This document shows, piece after piece, positions 1-7,779 of a stretch of DNA of 64,000 nucleotides; positions within the stretch are counted from its first letter, which is position 1, and the number at the start of each line of letters is the position of its first letter. Source of the stretch: Chloroflexota bacterium (GTDB lineage Bacteria > Chloroflexota > UBA6077 > SHYK01); NCBI GenBank assembly GCA_035652535.1, contig DASRDP010000093.1, forward strand, positions 42,788-106,787. Direction: 5' to 3'. The translations under genes and the position numbers were made by a program. The notes under the pieces are model-generated. The model was not told the origin of the DNA. It ran no database searches and saw nothing but the letters and a program-made list of their open reading frames with translations.

Positions 1-1074
1 GAAGTGCTGCGGATTGATGCTCTGGCCCTCGAAAAGGGCGTCGTTCAGTCCCTGGAGGTCGAGGGAGTGCACCAGCGCGCGCCGCACCCGCACGTCGAAC
101 AGCGCTGGCGTGCGCTGGAACTCCGGCCGAAACTGCACCAGATTGTTCACGAGCCGCGATGGCGCCATCGACACGACGCCGCGCTTCGTCGCGCCCCACT
201 CACGCTGGAGCACCAGCGCATGCTCGAAGCGCAGCGTGATCCCGGTCGCGACCTGGATCGACTCGGACAGGACGGCCGAGAGCACCGTGTTTTCGCTGTC
301 CATGATGCGCGCGACCACCCGATCGACCTTGGGTCGGCCCAGCGCGTATCCCGCGAACGCGGAGCCTTCCAGCTCGGAGCCCGGCTCCAGGCGCTCCAGC
401 CGATACGGGCCAGCGCCGACGTAACCGTCGTTCCAAAAGCGGTGGTTCACGAAAGCGTCCCGCGCGCCCGCGTCCTGTTGGAACGCTTCGAAGGCGTTGG
501 AGAGGATGTGGCGCGGCAGCGGCGGGAATTCGTCCTCGGTGAGCTTGTCGGCGTCGGGATACAGCGCGCTCCAGTGAAGGACGACCGTCTGCGGGTCGGG
601 CGCGGTCACCTGGTCGATGTGGTCCTGGGGCGCGGGCGAGAAGATCCCGAGCCCTGGTGCGGTGTAGGCGCGCCAGGCGAAAACGAAGTCGTCGGCCGTC
701 AGCGGCTCGCCATCGTGCCACGTGAGGCCCGGTTTTAGCCTCCAGGTCGTTTCCATCCCGTCCGGGAAAACGCGCCAGCTCTCCGTGTTGAGCTGGGGGA
801 CCTCCACCGCGAGCTGCGGCTTCAGCGCGCCGGAGCCATCGACGAGCGCCAGCCCCGCGTTGAAGAGCGGGCGGTACTCCTGCCCGGCCTGGGTAAGCGT
901 CTTCGTGCATAGGTCGTTTTTCTCGTAGCGGAACGCGAGGATCATGGTGCGCGGCTCACTCCGCGTCGCCCCGGTGGACGCCGGAGACGAAGCCGCTCCG
1001 CCCTGGCGCGCGGTCGGCTGCGCGCACGCGCCGACGAGCACAATCAGTCCGACGATCGCTGCCGCTCGATGCAT
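1..1074 (-). CDS. Family-5 extracellular solute-binding lipoprotein, cut by window edge
   Basis: The N-terminal 358 residues of a peptide/nickel-type ABC solute-binding protein; the C-terminus lies beyond base 1. It starts at ATG 1074 with a short lipoprotein signal ending in VGAC, so Cys17 would be lipidated and the protein anchored outside the membrane. The family core is visible in LTWHDGEPLTADDFVFAWRA (about residues 115-135) and, later, DVRVRRALVHSLD, the usual segment before the second lobe. It is the last visible gene on this minus-strand run, downstream of the dehydrogenase at 1226-2038. It is clearly paralogous to the solute-binding proteins at 3267, 15246 and 59742. No permease or ATPase gene is visible, so the ligand is unknown. 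Confidence 0.9.
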   Translation of the reverse strand, partial: MHRAAAIVGLIVLVGACAQPTARQGGAASSPASTGATRSEPRTMILAFRYEKNDLCTKTLTQAGQEYRPLFNAGLALVDGSGALKPQLAVEVPQLNTESWRVFPDGMETTWRLKPGLTWHDGEPLTADDFVFAWRAYTAPGLGIFSPAPQDHIDQVTAPDPQTVVLHWSALYPDADKLTEDEFPPLPRHILSNAFEAFQQDAGARDAFVNHRFWNDGYVGAGPYRLERLEPGSELEGSAFAGYALGRPKVDRVVARIMDSENTVLSAVLSESIQVATGITLRFEHALVLQREWGATKRGVVSMAPSRLVNNLVQFRPEFQRTPALFDVRVRRALVHSLDLQGLNDALFEGQSINPQHF

Positions 1075-1112
1075 GTCAGTTCCGCCCAATCCGCCCCGTT
1101 TTCAATTCCGAT

Positions 1113-1135
1113 CACCCTGGCCCTGTCGAAGGGTG
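1113..1135. repeat. Short REP-like hairpin
   Basis: An inverted repeat CACCCT...GGGTG surrounds the loop text ggccctgtcgaa. It resembles the intergenic palindromes of the CACCCTGAGCCTGTCGAAGG type that are scattered in many GC-rich genomes. It lies between the dehydrogenase at 1226 and the solute-binding gene starting at 1074. A role as a weak terminator or mRNA stabiliser is inference. Confidence 0.4.
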
Positions 1136-1225
1136 CGGTGACACTTCGCGCTGACCTCGTCGAAGCGCGCCGCGCAGCCCTCCGCCCGATGCCGAGAGCG
1201 GACGACATCTTACCCTGGAGGGCGA

Positions 1226-2038
1226 TCACTGCTCCATCAGGGCCCACGGGATGACCTGCTGCGCCAGCGCCGTCGCGGGCGCGGGGACGTCGAGGTCGAA
1301 GGCGAGCCCCAACACAGCGCGGAGCCCCCGGTAAAAGGGGCGCGGGTCCGTCGTCGCCATGGGACGATAGTGCTGCAGCCAGCGGTCCGTCATGTAGCTC
1401 TGGCCCGCGCTCACCGCCAGCAGCTTCTGGAACGACTCGAGGTCCACGCCGGCCGTCTCGGCGATCCGGAACCCTTCGACGGCGGCGAGGATGTTCACGA
1501 CGGTGATGGCCTGCTGCGCCGCCTTGGCCGCCGCCCCCATGCCGAGGTCGCCCATGTGAAAGATGTTCTCTCCGGAGGCCTCCAGCACGGGGCGACAGCG
1601 CTCGAACGCGTCCCTCGGTCCGCCCACCATGAAGCAGAGGGTGCGCGCCCGGGCCCCGGTCTGGCCGCCGCTCATCTGCGCATCGATGACCTCGACGCCG
1701 CGCTGACGCCCGCGCGCGGCGAGGCGGCGCGCCGTGTCCGGGTGGATGGTGCTGTGGATGGCGACGACGGTTCCCGACACTGCGGCGTCGAGGGCGCCGT
1801 GTTTGCCGACCAGCGCCTCCTCCACAGCCCGATCGTCCGGCACAGCGAGAGCGATGATCTCGCTGCGCGCACCCAACTCGCGCGGGGACGCGGCCGCCAC
1901 GGCGCCGAGGCGGACAAGCTCGTCCATCGGCTCCTGGCGAACGTCGTAGACGGCGAGGTCAAACCCCGCGTTCTGAATGTTGGTCGCGATGGGTTTGCCC
2001 ATCTGGCCGAGGCCGATGAACCCGACTCGAGTCGGCAC
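1226..2038 (-). CDS. NAD(P)-binding beta-hydroxyacid dehydrogenase (6-PGDH fold)
   Basis: A 270-residue oxidoreductase of the 3-hydroxyisobutyrate/tartronate-semialdehyde reductase superfamily, probably reducing or oxidising a small hydroxy acid in the cytosol. The Rossmann motif GFIGLGQMG follows the start directly. The substrate-binding segment DAQMSGGQTGARARTL and the catalytic-lysine helix (GMGAAAKAAQQ) are present. GTG 2038 was chosen because AAGGAG lies 8 bases upstream and the translation begins VPTRVGFIGLG; the open frame continues further upstream but without family sequence. It sits 68 bases after the Rieske gene on the same strand, so the two are probably co-transcribed. At 270 residues it is slightly short for the family (about 290). 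The substrate cannot be read from the sequence. Confidence 0.9.
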   Translation of the reverse strand: MPTRVGFIGLGQMGKPIATNIQNAGFDLAVYDVRQEPMDELVRLGAVAAASPRELGARSEIIALAVPDDRAVEEALVGKHGALDAAVSGTVVAIHSTIHPDTARRLAARGRQRGVEVIDAQMSGGQTGARARTLCFMVGGPRDAFERCRPVLEASGENIFHMGDLGMGAAAKAAQQAITVVNILAAVEGFRIAETAGVDLESFQKLLAVSAGQSYMTDRWLQHYRPMATTDPRPFYRGLRAVLGLAFDLDVPAPATALAQQVIPWALMEQ

Positions 2039-2106
2039 TCCCGTCACTCCTTCATGATTCGAATTCGGATGCCCACGATCAGGCCGAACGGAACAGGGGC
2101 GGGACT

Positions 2107-3270
2107 TCACCCGCCGACGCTGCTCATGTCCGCAAGGCCCGCCGGCTCGGTCCACTCCTTCAGCGGTCGTCCGTCGGCCAACGCCTTCAGCTCCCGCTCC
2201 CAGATGGCCCGCTTGAGGATCACCGTCTGGTCGATGCTGGCGAGCCGCTCAGGCGGACGCTCGCGCGACGGGCCCTGGCCGACCTGCGTGACGTAGTCCT
2301 CGATCCAGAACAGCTTGTACATGCTCGTCTCGGGCGCCACATCCTCCACGCGCAGGTTCCCGCGAAGGATCGCCTCCCCGATTTCGTTCGGCGATGGGCC
2401 CTCGGCCTCCTCCGACCTCTGGCGACGCTGCGCGTACGCCTGTGCCTCCTCGCCCGTCAGATGCAGGAAGTCCACAACAAAGCTGATGCAGCGATCGTCG
2501 TTGATGGGGACGCGCCAGAAGAGCCGGTCGACGAACAGCCGCTGCGCGTCTTCCATAGTCCCCTCCACGCGCACGACGGACCGCGTCTGGTTGATATTGG
2601 GCATATGGAAGTGGATGTAGAAAGGCGGCCGCCCGGGGGCGAGCACGGCGCTCCGCACGCCGTACTCCGTTTCCGTCACCGTCGTGGAGCGGTCGCCGAT
2701 CTGCGCCGAGCGGCCGGCCCGGAGCTGCGACTCCCGGTGCGTGTACGGGACGTGGCCCGGATCGTTGTCGATGCGGCTGAAGTAGCTGCACGGCCAGATC
2801 TCCGGCACGCCCGTCTCGACGAGCCCCGGGCGCTCGAAGTCGGGGAAGCGGCGCAGGGGTGGCGGATCGCCCTCGCCCAGGTAGGCGAAGACGAGCCCCA
2901 AATACTCGCAAACGGGGTACGTGCGAATCGTGACCCGGGCCGCGTACGCCTCGTCCTCTCCGGGCATCTCTACGCACTGGCCGGACCCGTCGTACATCCA
3001 GCCGTGGTAACGGCAGCGGATGCAGTCGCCCTCGACCCAGCCCACAGAAAGCTGGGTGCCCCGATGCGCACAGCGGAACGCGACCAGGTGGGGGTCGCCG
3101 CCCTCCCCGCGATACAGGGTGAAGCGCTCGCCCATCAGCTCGATGGGCTGCGCATAACCGGGCTTCAGGTCCTTGACGCGGGAAACCGGCTGCCAAAACC
3201 GGCGCAGATAGCGGCCGGCGAGGGTTCCCGGGCCGACCCGCTCGAAATCGGCGTAGGTGATCTCGGTCAT
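2107..3270 (-). CDS. Rieske [2Fe-2S] ring-hydroxylating oxygenase, alpha-subunit type
   Basis: A 387-residue Rieske non-haem iron oxygenase of the phthalate/vanillate O-demethylase type, expected to hydroxylate or demethylate an aromatic compound using electrons from a separate reductase. The Rieske ligands are CAH and CRYH, 17 residues apart, at roughly residues 75-98. The mononuclear iron site is seen in RIDNDPGHVPYTH, giving two His ligands four residues apart. ATG 3270 overlaps the stop of the upstream solute-binding gene by four bases (ATGA), so translation is probably coupled. No ferredoxin reductase partner is encoded nearby. The pairing with a binding protein and dehydrogenase suggests uptake and oxidation of one compound, which is inference. 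Confidence 0.92.
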   Translation of the reverse strand: MTEITYADFERVGPGTLAGRYLRRFWQPVSRVKDLKPGYAQPIELMGERFTLYRGEGGDPHLVAFRCAHRGTQLSVGWVEGDCIRCRYHGWMYDGSGQCVEMPGEDEAYAARVTIRTYPVCEYLGLVFAYLGEGDPPPLRRFPDFERPGLVETGVPEIWPCSYFSRIDNDPGHVPYTHRESQLRAGRSAQIGDRSTTVTETEYGVRSAVLAPGRPPFYIHFHMPNINQTRSVVRVEGTMEDAQRLFVDRLFWRVPINDDRCISFVVDFLHLTGEEAQAYAQRRQRSEEAEGPSPNEIGEAILRGNLRVEDVAPETSMYKLFWIEDYVTQVGQGPSRERPPERLASIDQTVILKRAIWERELKALADGRPLKEWTEPAGLADMSSVGG

Positions 3271-4976
3271 TTCCACGCCCACTCGTGGATGTTCCCGAAC
3301 CGGGTGCTGTCCGGCGTGATCGGCTCCGGTCCGGTGATCGCGCCCGAGTACGCGACGATCTGGAAATTGTAGTAGAGCGGGAGCGAGGGTAGCTCGTCGC
3401 TTAGCCGCTTCATCATCTGCACCATGAGCCGGTTCGACTCCGCGCGGTCCAGGGTCGTGGTCCACTGGTCGTAGATCCGGTCAAACTCCGGGTCCGACCA
3501 GCCCATTCGGTTCCCGCCGACCCAGTTGTCGTCCGGTCCGCCGATGTTGGTCGTGAGCCACTTGTTGAGGCCGAGCCCGATCTGGAGCGTGTTGTTGTTC
3601 AGCGTCAGCGCCGGAAAGGTCCCCTTGGTCTTGTCGTCGACGGCCCGCGTGGACGAGGGCAGCAGCATGATCGCGGGATCGAAACCACCGTCGTGAAGGT
3701 TCCCGGCGACGATGGTCGTGTCCTGCTCTTCCTGACCCCCAGACACGCCACGAACCTCGAGGTGCATCCGGCCATCGGTTGGGCTCACGTACACGCCGTC
3801 TGGTCCTTTCGTGAAGCCGGCCTGGGCCATGTTCTGCTCGGCCGCGCGCAGGTCGTACGGGTACTTGGTGATGGCCTTACTCACGTCGGGGAAATAGGGC
3901 TCGCTCGGCGGGGGGATCGTATCGGCAACCATGGAGCTATCGTCCAGCATCGTCTCAGCCAACGCGGATCGGTCGATGGATTGCAGGACCGCGCGCCGGA
4001 CGCGCACGTCGAGCAGCGCCTTCGGGTTCACGTAGTCGGGCCGCGCCTGGACCTGGATGTAGCGAAGACTGGTCGGGTTCAGCAGCAGGGTCCCGTTCGT
4101 CTGTGGGACCCACTGCTCCTTCAGCGTTCGGGCTTGATCGAAGCGCAGCGAGCCATCGAGGGCAACGTCCGCGTCGCCCGCCATGAGGCGTGTGACGGTC
4201 ACGTTGGGATCGTTGTTCCACGTGAGGCGCACCCGGCCGATCTTCGGCTTGCCGAGGGCGAACTTGTCAAACGCGACTCCCTCGATAAACGCGCCGCGCT
4301 CCCAGTGCTCCACACGGAACGGCCCCGCGCCGACGTAGTCGGTGGTCCAGTAGGCAAGGTTGCCGAAGGCGTCGCCGTCTCCCTGATCGAGCGACGCCTG
4401 CAGCATCGCGCGCGGGAATGGCAAGAGGTCAGGGGCCGCGGCGAGCATATATGGACGCTTCCACCGAATGACGACCGTTTGAGTATCCGGCGCGACTACC
4501 TCGTCCGTCTGGCGGAGCTCCGCGCTCGTCTGGTCGAGCCCCCAGTCGACCCGCGCCACCTCGACGCGCCAGCCGAAGGCGAAATCCTCGGCCGTGAGGG
4601 GCGTTCCGTCGTGCCAGGTGAGGTCACGCCGCAGGCGGTACGTCGTCTCCATCTTCCCATCGGGCGTCACCTTCCACGTGTCGGTGTTCAAGGTGGGAAG
4701 CTTCTCGGCGAGGACCGGGTACGGCTCATTCTGGAGGTTCCAGTAGCCGAGCCCGGCGCTGAAGAGCGGCTTGTGCACGGCGCTCCGGTCAACGGCGGAG
4801 TCCATCATGGTCGGCGGCTCGACCCGCATGATGATGCCGAGGGTGCGGCTCGACGGATCGCCGGCGGTCCCCGAATCCCCGCGCGGCGCGCCGCCGGTCG
4901 TGGGCGCCGGCCCCGGTCCACACGCTGCCAGACCCAGGGCGATCAGCAACACGATGGATGTCAGATCGAGTCTCAC
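3267..4976 (-). CDS. Family-5 ABC transporter solute-binding lipoprotein
   Basis: A 569-residue peptide/nickel-type binding protein. GTG 4976 is preceded by GGGAGG at 8 bases and opens a lipoprotein signal ending LAAC (Cys19), followed by a Pro/Gly/Thr linker. The lobe-I signature LTWHDGTPLTAEDFAFGW lies near residues 125-142, and DVRVRRAVLQSIDRSAL near the middle marks the hinge region. Its stop overlaps the start of the Rieske oxygenase. No permease or ATPase genes are adjacent, so it is an orphan binding protein, either served by transporters elsewhere or acting with the oxygenase it is coupled to. Confidence 0.93.
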   Translation of the reverse strand: MRLDLTSIVLLIALGLAACGPGPAPTTGGAPRGDSGTAGDPSSRTLGIIMRVEPPTMMDSAVDRSAVHKPLFSAGLGYWNLQNEPYPVLAEKLPTLNTDTWKVTPDGKMETTYRLRRDLTWHDGTPLTAEDFAFGWRVEVARVDWGLDQTSAELRQTDEVVAPDTQTVVIRWKRPYMLAAAPDLLPFPRAMLQASLDQGDGDAFGNLAYWTTDYVGAGPFRVEHWERGAFIEGVAFDKFALGKPKIGRVRLTWNNDPNVTVTRLMAGDADVALDGSLRFDQARTLKEQWVPQTNGTLLLNPTSLRYIQVQARPDYVNPKALLDVRVRRAVLQSIDRSALAETMLDDSSMVADTIPPPSEPYFPDVSKAITKYPYDLRAAEQNMAQAGFTKGPDGVYVSPTDGRMHLEVRGVSGGQEEQDTTIVAGNLHDGGFDPAIMLLPSSTRAVDDKTKGTFPALTLNNNTLQIGLGLNKWLTTNIGGPDDNWVGGNRMGWSDPEFDRIYDQWTTTLDRAESNRLMVQMMKRLSDELPSLPLYYNFQIVAYSGAITGPEPITPDSTRFGNIHEWAWK

Positions 4977-5175
4977 AGCGCAGACCTCCCGGCGGGCCGT
5001 TCGCGTCGGAGCGAGACGTCGCGTCGGCGGACTCGGAGGCAACCGTCGGACCAGCTGACCTCACGCATCTTCGCCACGTCGATCTCCTCTCATACGATGC
5101 CTGTATATCCCTGTGCAGCGAGCGCCGTCAAACCCCGGTCCGGTCCCTCGGGCCCCAACGCCCGGACGTCCGGGT

Positions 5176-6351
5176 CTACGGCTCGCCGAAGAACCGCACC
5201 GCGTTGTCCCAGAGGAGCTTCCGTAGCTGATCTGGAGTGAGGCCCCTCCATTCGAATGGGATCTCGGCCGAGTTGGGAAAGCGCGATTCCGGGTGCGAGT
5301 AGTCTGATCCGAAGGTCAGGATGTGGTCGCCCAGCAGCTCGGTGACCATCCGCACCATCCGCTCGCCCTCGTGCAGCACGGTCGCGGCGAAAAATCGCCC
5401 GCCGGTCATGTACTCGCTCATCGTGTGCTCGAGGCCTTCAGCGACGTACCCCATATAGACAGCCTGGTCGTCCATCCGCTGGGCCCAGAATGGGAGCCAG
5501 CCGATGCCCGATTCCAGGATGCCGAATCGGAGATTCGGGAAGCGGTCCATGATGCCCGCCCCGAAGAACGCGGCGACCGCGCGCATGGCCCCCCACGGGT
5601 GCGACGCCAACCGCCCCAGGAAGGGATTGGACCACAGGTCGCGGTGGCCAGGATACCCGGCCGAAAAACTGTGGTGGATTACGGCCAGGTTCTCGTCCTG
5701 CGCGGCTGCCCAGATCGGATTGAGATCCGGGTGGTCGAGCGGGTAGTTGAGGGGCAGGTGGGGCTCCACGGCGACGCACCAGCGGCTGCGCCCCCATCGC
5801 CTGATCTCCTCGACGGACTGCTCCACGGCCGCTGGGGTGACCGTGAGCCCGGCTTTCAGGCGGTGCTCGTCGGCGGCGCAAAAATCGTTCAGAAACCGGT
5901 GTCCGGCGCGGAGAAACTCCATGGCGATGTCGGGCTCGGGGTGGGTGGGAGCCCCGCCCACCATGAAATGCGCGTCCACGCCCTCGGCATCCATGTCGCG
6001 GAGGCGCGCCTGCGGATCGTCGTCGTCGCTTCCATCTGTCGGGTAGATCTCGGCCATGTTTTTCCCGTACGCGCGCGTGACGCCAGGCCGCGGTTCCGAC
6101 TCTCCCAAGTACCGCGGGGGGTCGGTCCCCCAACCGCCGCCTTCGTCCATGCCCGCGCCGCGGAAGCGGTACCAGTGTCGGTACGGGGGCTGCATGGTCT
6201 TCCCAGCACGGGTGATGCGGATGGGCACGCGGTGCTCGTCCAGGTCCGGAATGCGCTCCAGAACGCTGCTCGGCAGGTAGGGGCGAAGCGCCTCGGCGGA
6301 TGGCGCGATGTGAGTATCCGTGTCAAACACCTGCAGCCCGTGCTTCATCAT
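5176..6351 (-). CDS. Amidohydrolase 2 family metal-dependent hydrolase
   Basis: A TIM-barrel hydrolase or decarboxylase of the Amidohydro_2 (ACMSD-like) family, about 391 residues. Metal-ligand positions are seen in FDTDTHIAPS at the N-terminus, HHSFSAGYPG in the middle and LTFGSDYSHPES near the C-terminus. Two tandem ATG codons at 6351 and 6348 follow a GGGGGC ribosome site; 6351 is given, but 6348 is equally good. It is separated from the solute-binding gene by 199 bases and could belong to the same minus-strand transcript. A second, divergent member of the family starts at 6496. The family often acts on carboxylated aromatic ring-cleavage products; the substrate here is unknown. Confidence 0.9.
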   Translation of the reverse strand: MMKHGLQVFDTDTHIAPSAEALRPYLPSSVLERIPDLDEHRVPIRITRAGKTMQPPYRHWYRFRGAGMDEGGGWGTDPPRYLGESEPRPGVTRAYGKNMAEIYPTDGSDDDDPQARLRDMDAEGVDAHFMVGGAPTHPEPDIAMEFLRAGHRFLNDFCAADEHRLKAGLTVTPAAVEQSVEEIRRWGRSRWCVAVEPHLPLNYPLDHPDLNPIWAAAQDENLAVIHHSFSAGYPGHRDLWSNPFLGRLASHPWGAMRAVAAFFGAGIMDRFPNLRFGILESGIGWLPFWAQRMDDQAVYMGYVAEGLEHTMSEYMTGGRFFAATVLHEGERMVRMVTELLGDHILTFGSDYSHPESRFPNSAEIPFEWRGLTPDQLRKLLWDNAVRFFGEP

Positions 6352-6495
6352 GCAGCCCCCTGGCGACCGGCCCATTCCTGCAGTCTGGGCTCGTGGCGGC
6401 AATCACGCTGAGTATAAGGGGAGGGCACGTGGCGACCCTCGCCGCCCGCGTCACGTACAATGGCCCCTGCGCGTACAGCTCATGAGGAGGCGTCC

Positions 6496-7620
6496 GTGTT
6501 CAACGGGGTCAAAGTCCTGGACGTCCACAGCCACATCCACGACATTCCCATGATCGATCGCAGCCAGGCTCCTCGCCTGAGCTATCAGTTCTGGCACGAC
6601 CTCTGGTACATCCAGGGCCTCGGCGCGGCCAAGCCATTGCCGAGCCCCATCGCCCCGGGTAAGCACTCCGACCGTCCCGGCAACCGAGATGAGGATTTCC
6701 AGGCGGTGGCGGCTGCGCTCGCCAAGTATCTCGAGGTCCGAAAGATCGACGCCCAGATCATCAGCCCGCATCCGCTCCAGTTCCACGGCTGGATGGAAGA
6801 CGACATCCAGTTCAAAAGCTGGATTGCCTACCAGAACGACCTGGCGTTCAAAATCGTCCAGGCCAAGCCGGACGTGTTCCTGGGATCGTGTCAGCTCCCA
6901 CAGCGCGCCAACCAGAAGGACACGGAGCACTGCCTGGAGGAGCTGGACCGCTGCGTTACCGAGCTCGGCTTCGTGGCTGCCTACGTGTCGCCCGACCCGA
7001 ACGGGAAGGGCAACACGCCGCCCATGCACTCACCCTACTGGTTCCCGCTGTACCAGCGGTGCCAGGACCTGGGTGTGCCGATCATCGTGCACGGAACGGA
7101 CGTCGTCGATCCGAAGTTTCACGCCTGGGAGATGAACCGCTACTTCGAATTCGGCTTCATGGTTCCGCAGTCCATCGCGATGGCGACGCTGCGACAGCAT
7201 CCCGAGGTGTTCGAGCGATTTCCCGGCCTCCGCATCATCATTTGCCACTGCGGCGGCTTCATCGACCGCCTCGGCGAGAACGCGGCGTTCCGAGCGAAGG
7301 AGCATCGGGATCGCGTGGCGGGCGGACTGTTCTTTGATACCGCCGCCTACGATACGGACTTCCTCGCGCTGGCCATCAAGCAGCGCGGCTTCACGCAGTT
7401 CACCTTTGGGACCGAGGCCCCGGGCTCCGGTGTCGAGATCAGGCCCGGCACCAACCGCACCGCGGACGACCTCGTCCCGATGTTCGAGAGCGATCCTGCC
7501 CTGAGCTTCCTGACCGACGAGCAGAAGAAAGACATCCTGCACAGCACTCCCGCCAGGCTTGCGCCCGGGCTGGCTGACGCCGCCGCACAGAACGCGAAGG
7601 CCAGAGCAAAGGCGTACTGA
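6496..7620 (+). CDS. Amidohydrolase 2 family metal-dependent hydrolase
   Basis: A 374-residue TIM-barrel protein of the Amidohydro_2 family. The first metal pair is in VLDVHSHIHD, a further His in PIIVHGTDVV, the barrel strand IIICHCGGFIDRL, and the final acidic residue in FTFGTEAPGSG, where the usual Asp is replaced by Glu. GTG 6496 is chosen because GAGGAGG lies five bases upstream; the upstream ATG 6460 has no ribosome site. It is divergent from the paralogue at 5176-6351, and a TACAAT -10-like box lies at 6456-6461 without a clear -35. The two share only the fold, so different substrates are likely. Confidence 0.9.
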   Translation: MFNGVKVLDVHSHIHDIPMIDRSQAPRLSYQFWHDLWYIQGLGAAKPLPSPIAPGKHSDRPGNRDEDFQAVAAALAKYLEVRKIDAQIISPHPLQFHGWMEDDIQFKSWIAYQNDLAFKIVQAKPDVFLGSCQLPQRANQKDTEHCLEELDRCVTELGFVAAYVSPDPNGKGNTPPMHSPYWFPLYQRCQDLGVPIIVHGTDVVDPKFHAWEMNRYFEFGFMVPQSIAMATLRQHPEVFERFPGLRIIICHCGGFIDRLGENAAFRAKEHRDRVAGGLFFDTAAYDTDFLALAIKQRGFTQFTFGTEAPGSGVEIRPGTNRTADDLVPMFESDPALSFLTDEQKKDILHSTPARLAPGLADAAAQNAKARAKAY

Positions 7621-7669
7621 GCGGAAGCAGCCGCGCCGCCAACTTCACGTGCCGCGGACCGGTGTCGGT

Positions 7670-7759
7670 CGCCTTCCTTTGCGCGCGGGCTCAGAACGAG
7701 CGCGGCCCGCTGCTTGCCCGTCATGCTCGGCGTCTTCCCTTGCGCGCAGGCTCAGAACG
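7670..7759. repeat. Pair of 29-bp imperfect direct repeats
   Basis: Two units at 7670-7698 and 7731-7759 match at 26 of 29 positions (core tgcgcgc-gg-ctcagaacg). They lie in the non-coding space between two converging genes. They look like degenerate copies of a dispersed intergenic element; no hairpin or coding potential is evident. Confidence 0.55.
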
Positions 7760-7779
7760 CTGACCATGCCTCCCTGCCC

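Noticed and set aside
3693..5240. A 515-residue plus-strand frame opposite the binding protein
   Set aside because: Shadow of a real gene; no ribosome site or motif.
7670..7759. A CRISPR array
   Set aside because: Only two imperfect units separated by 32 bases, with no further repeats or cas genes.
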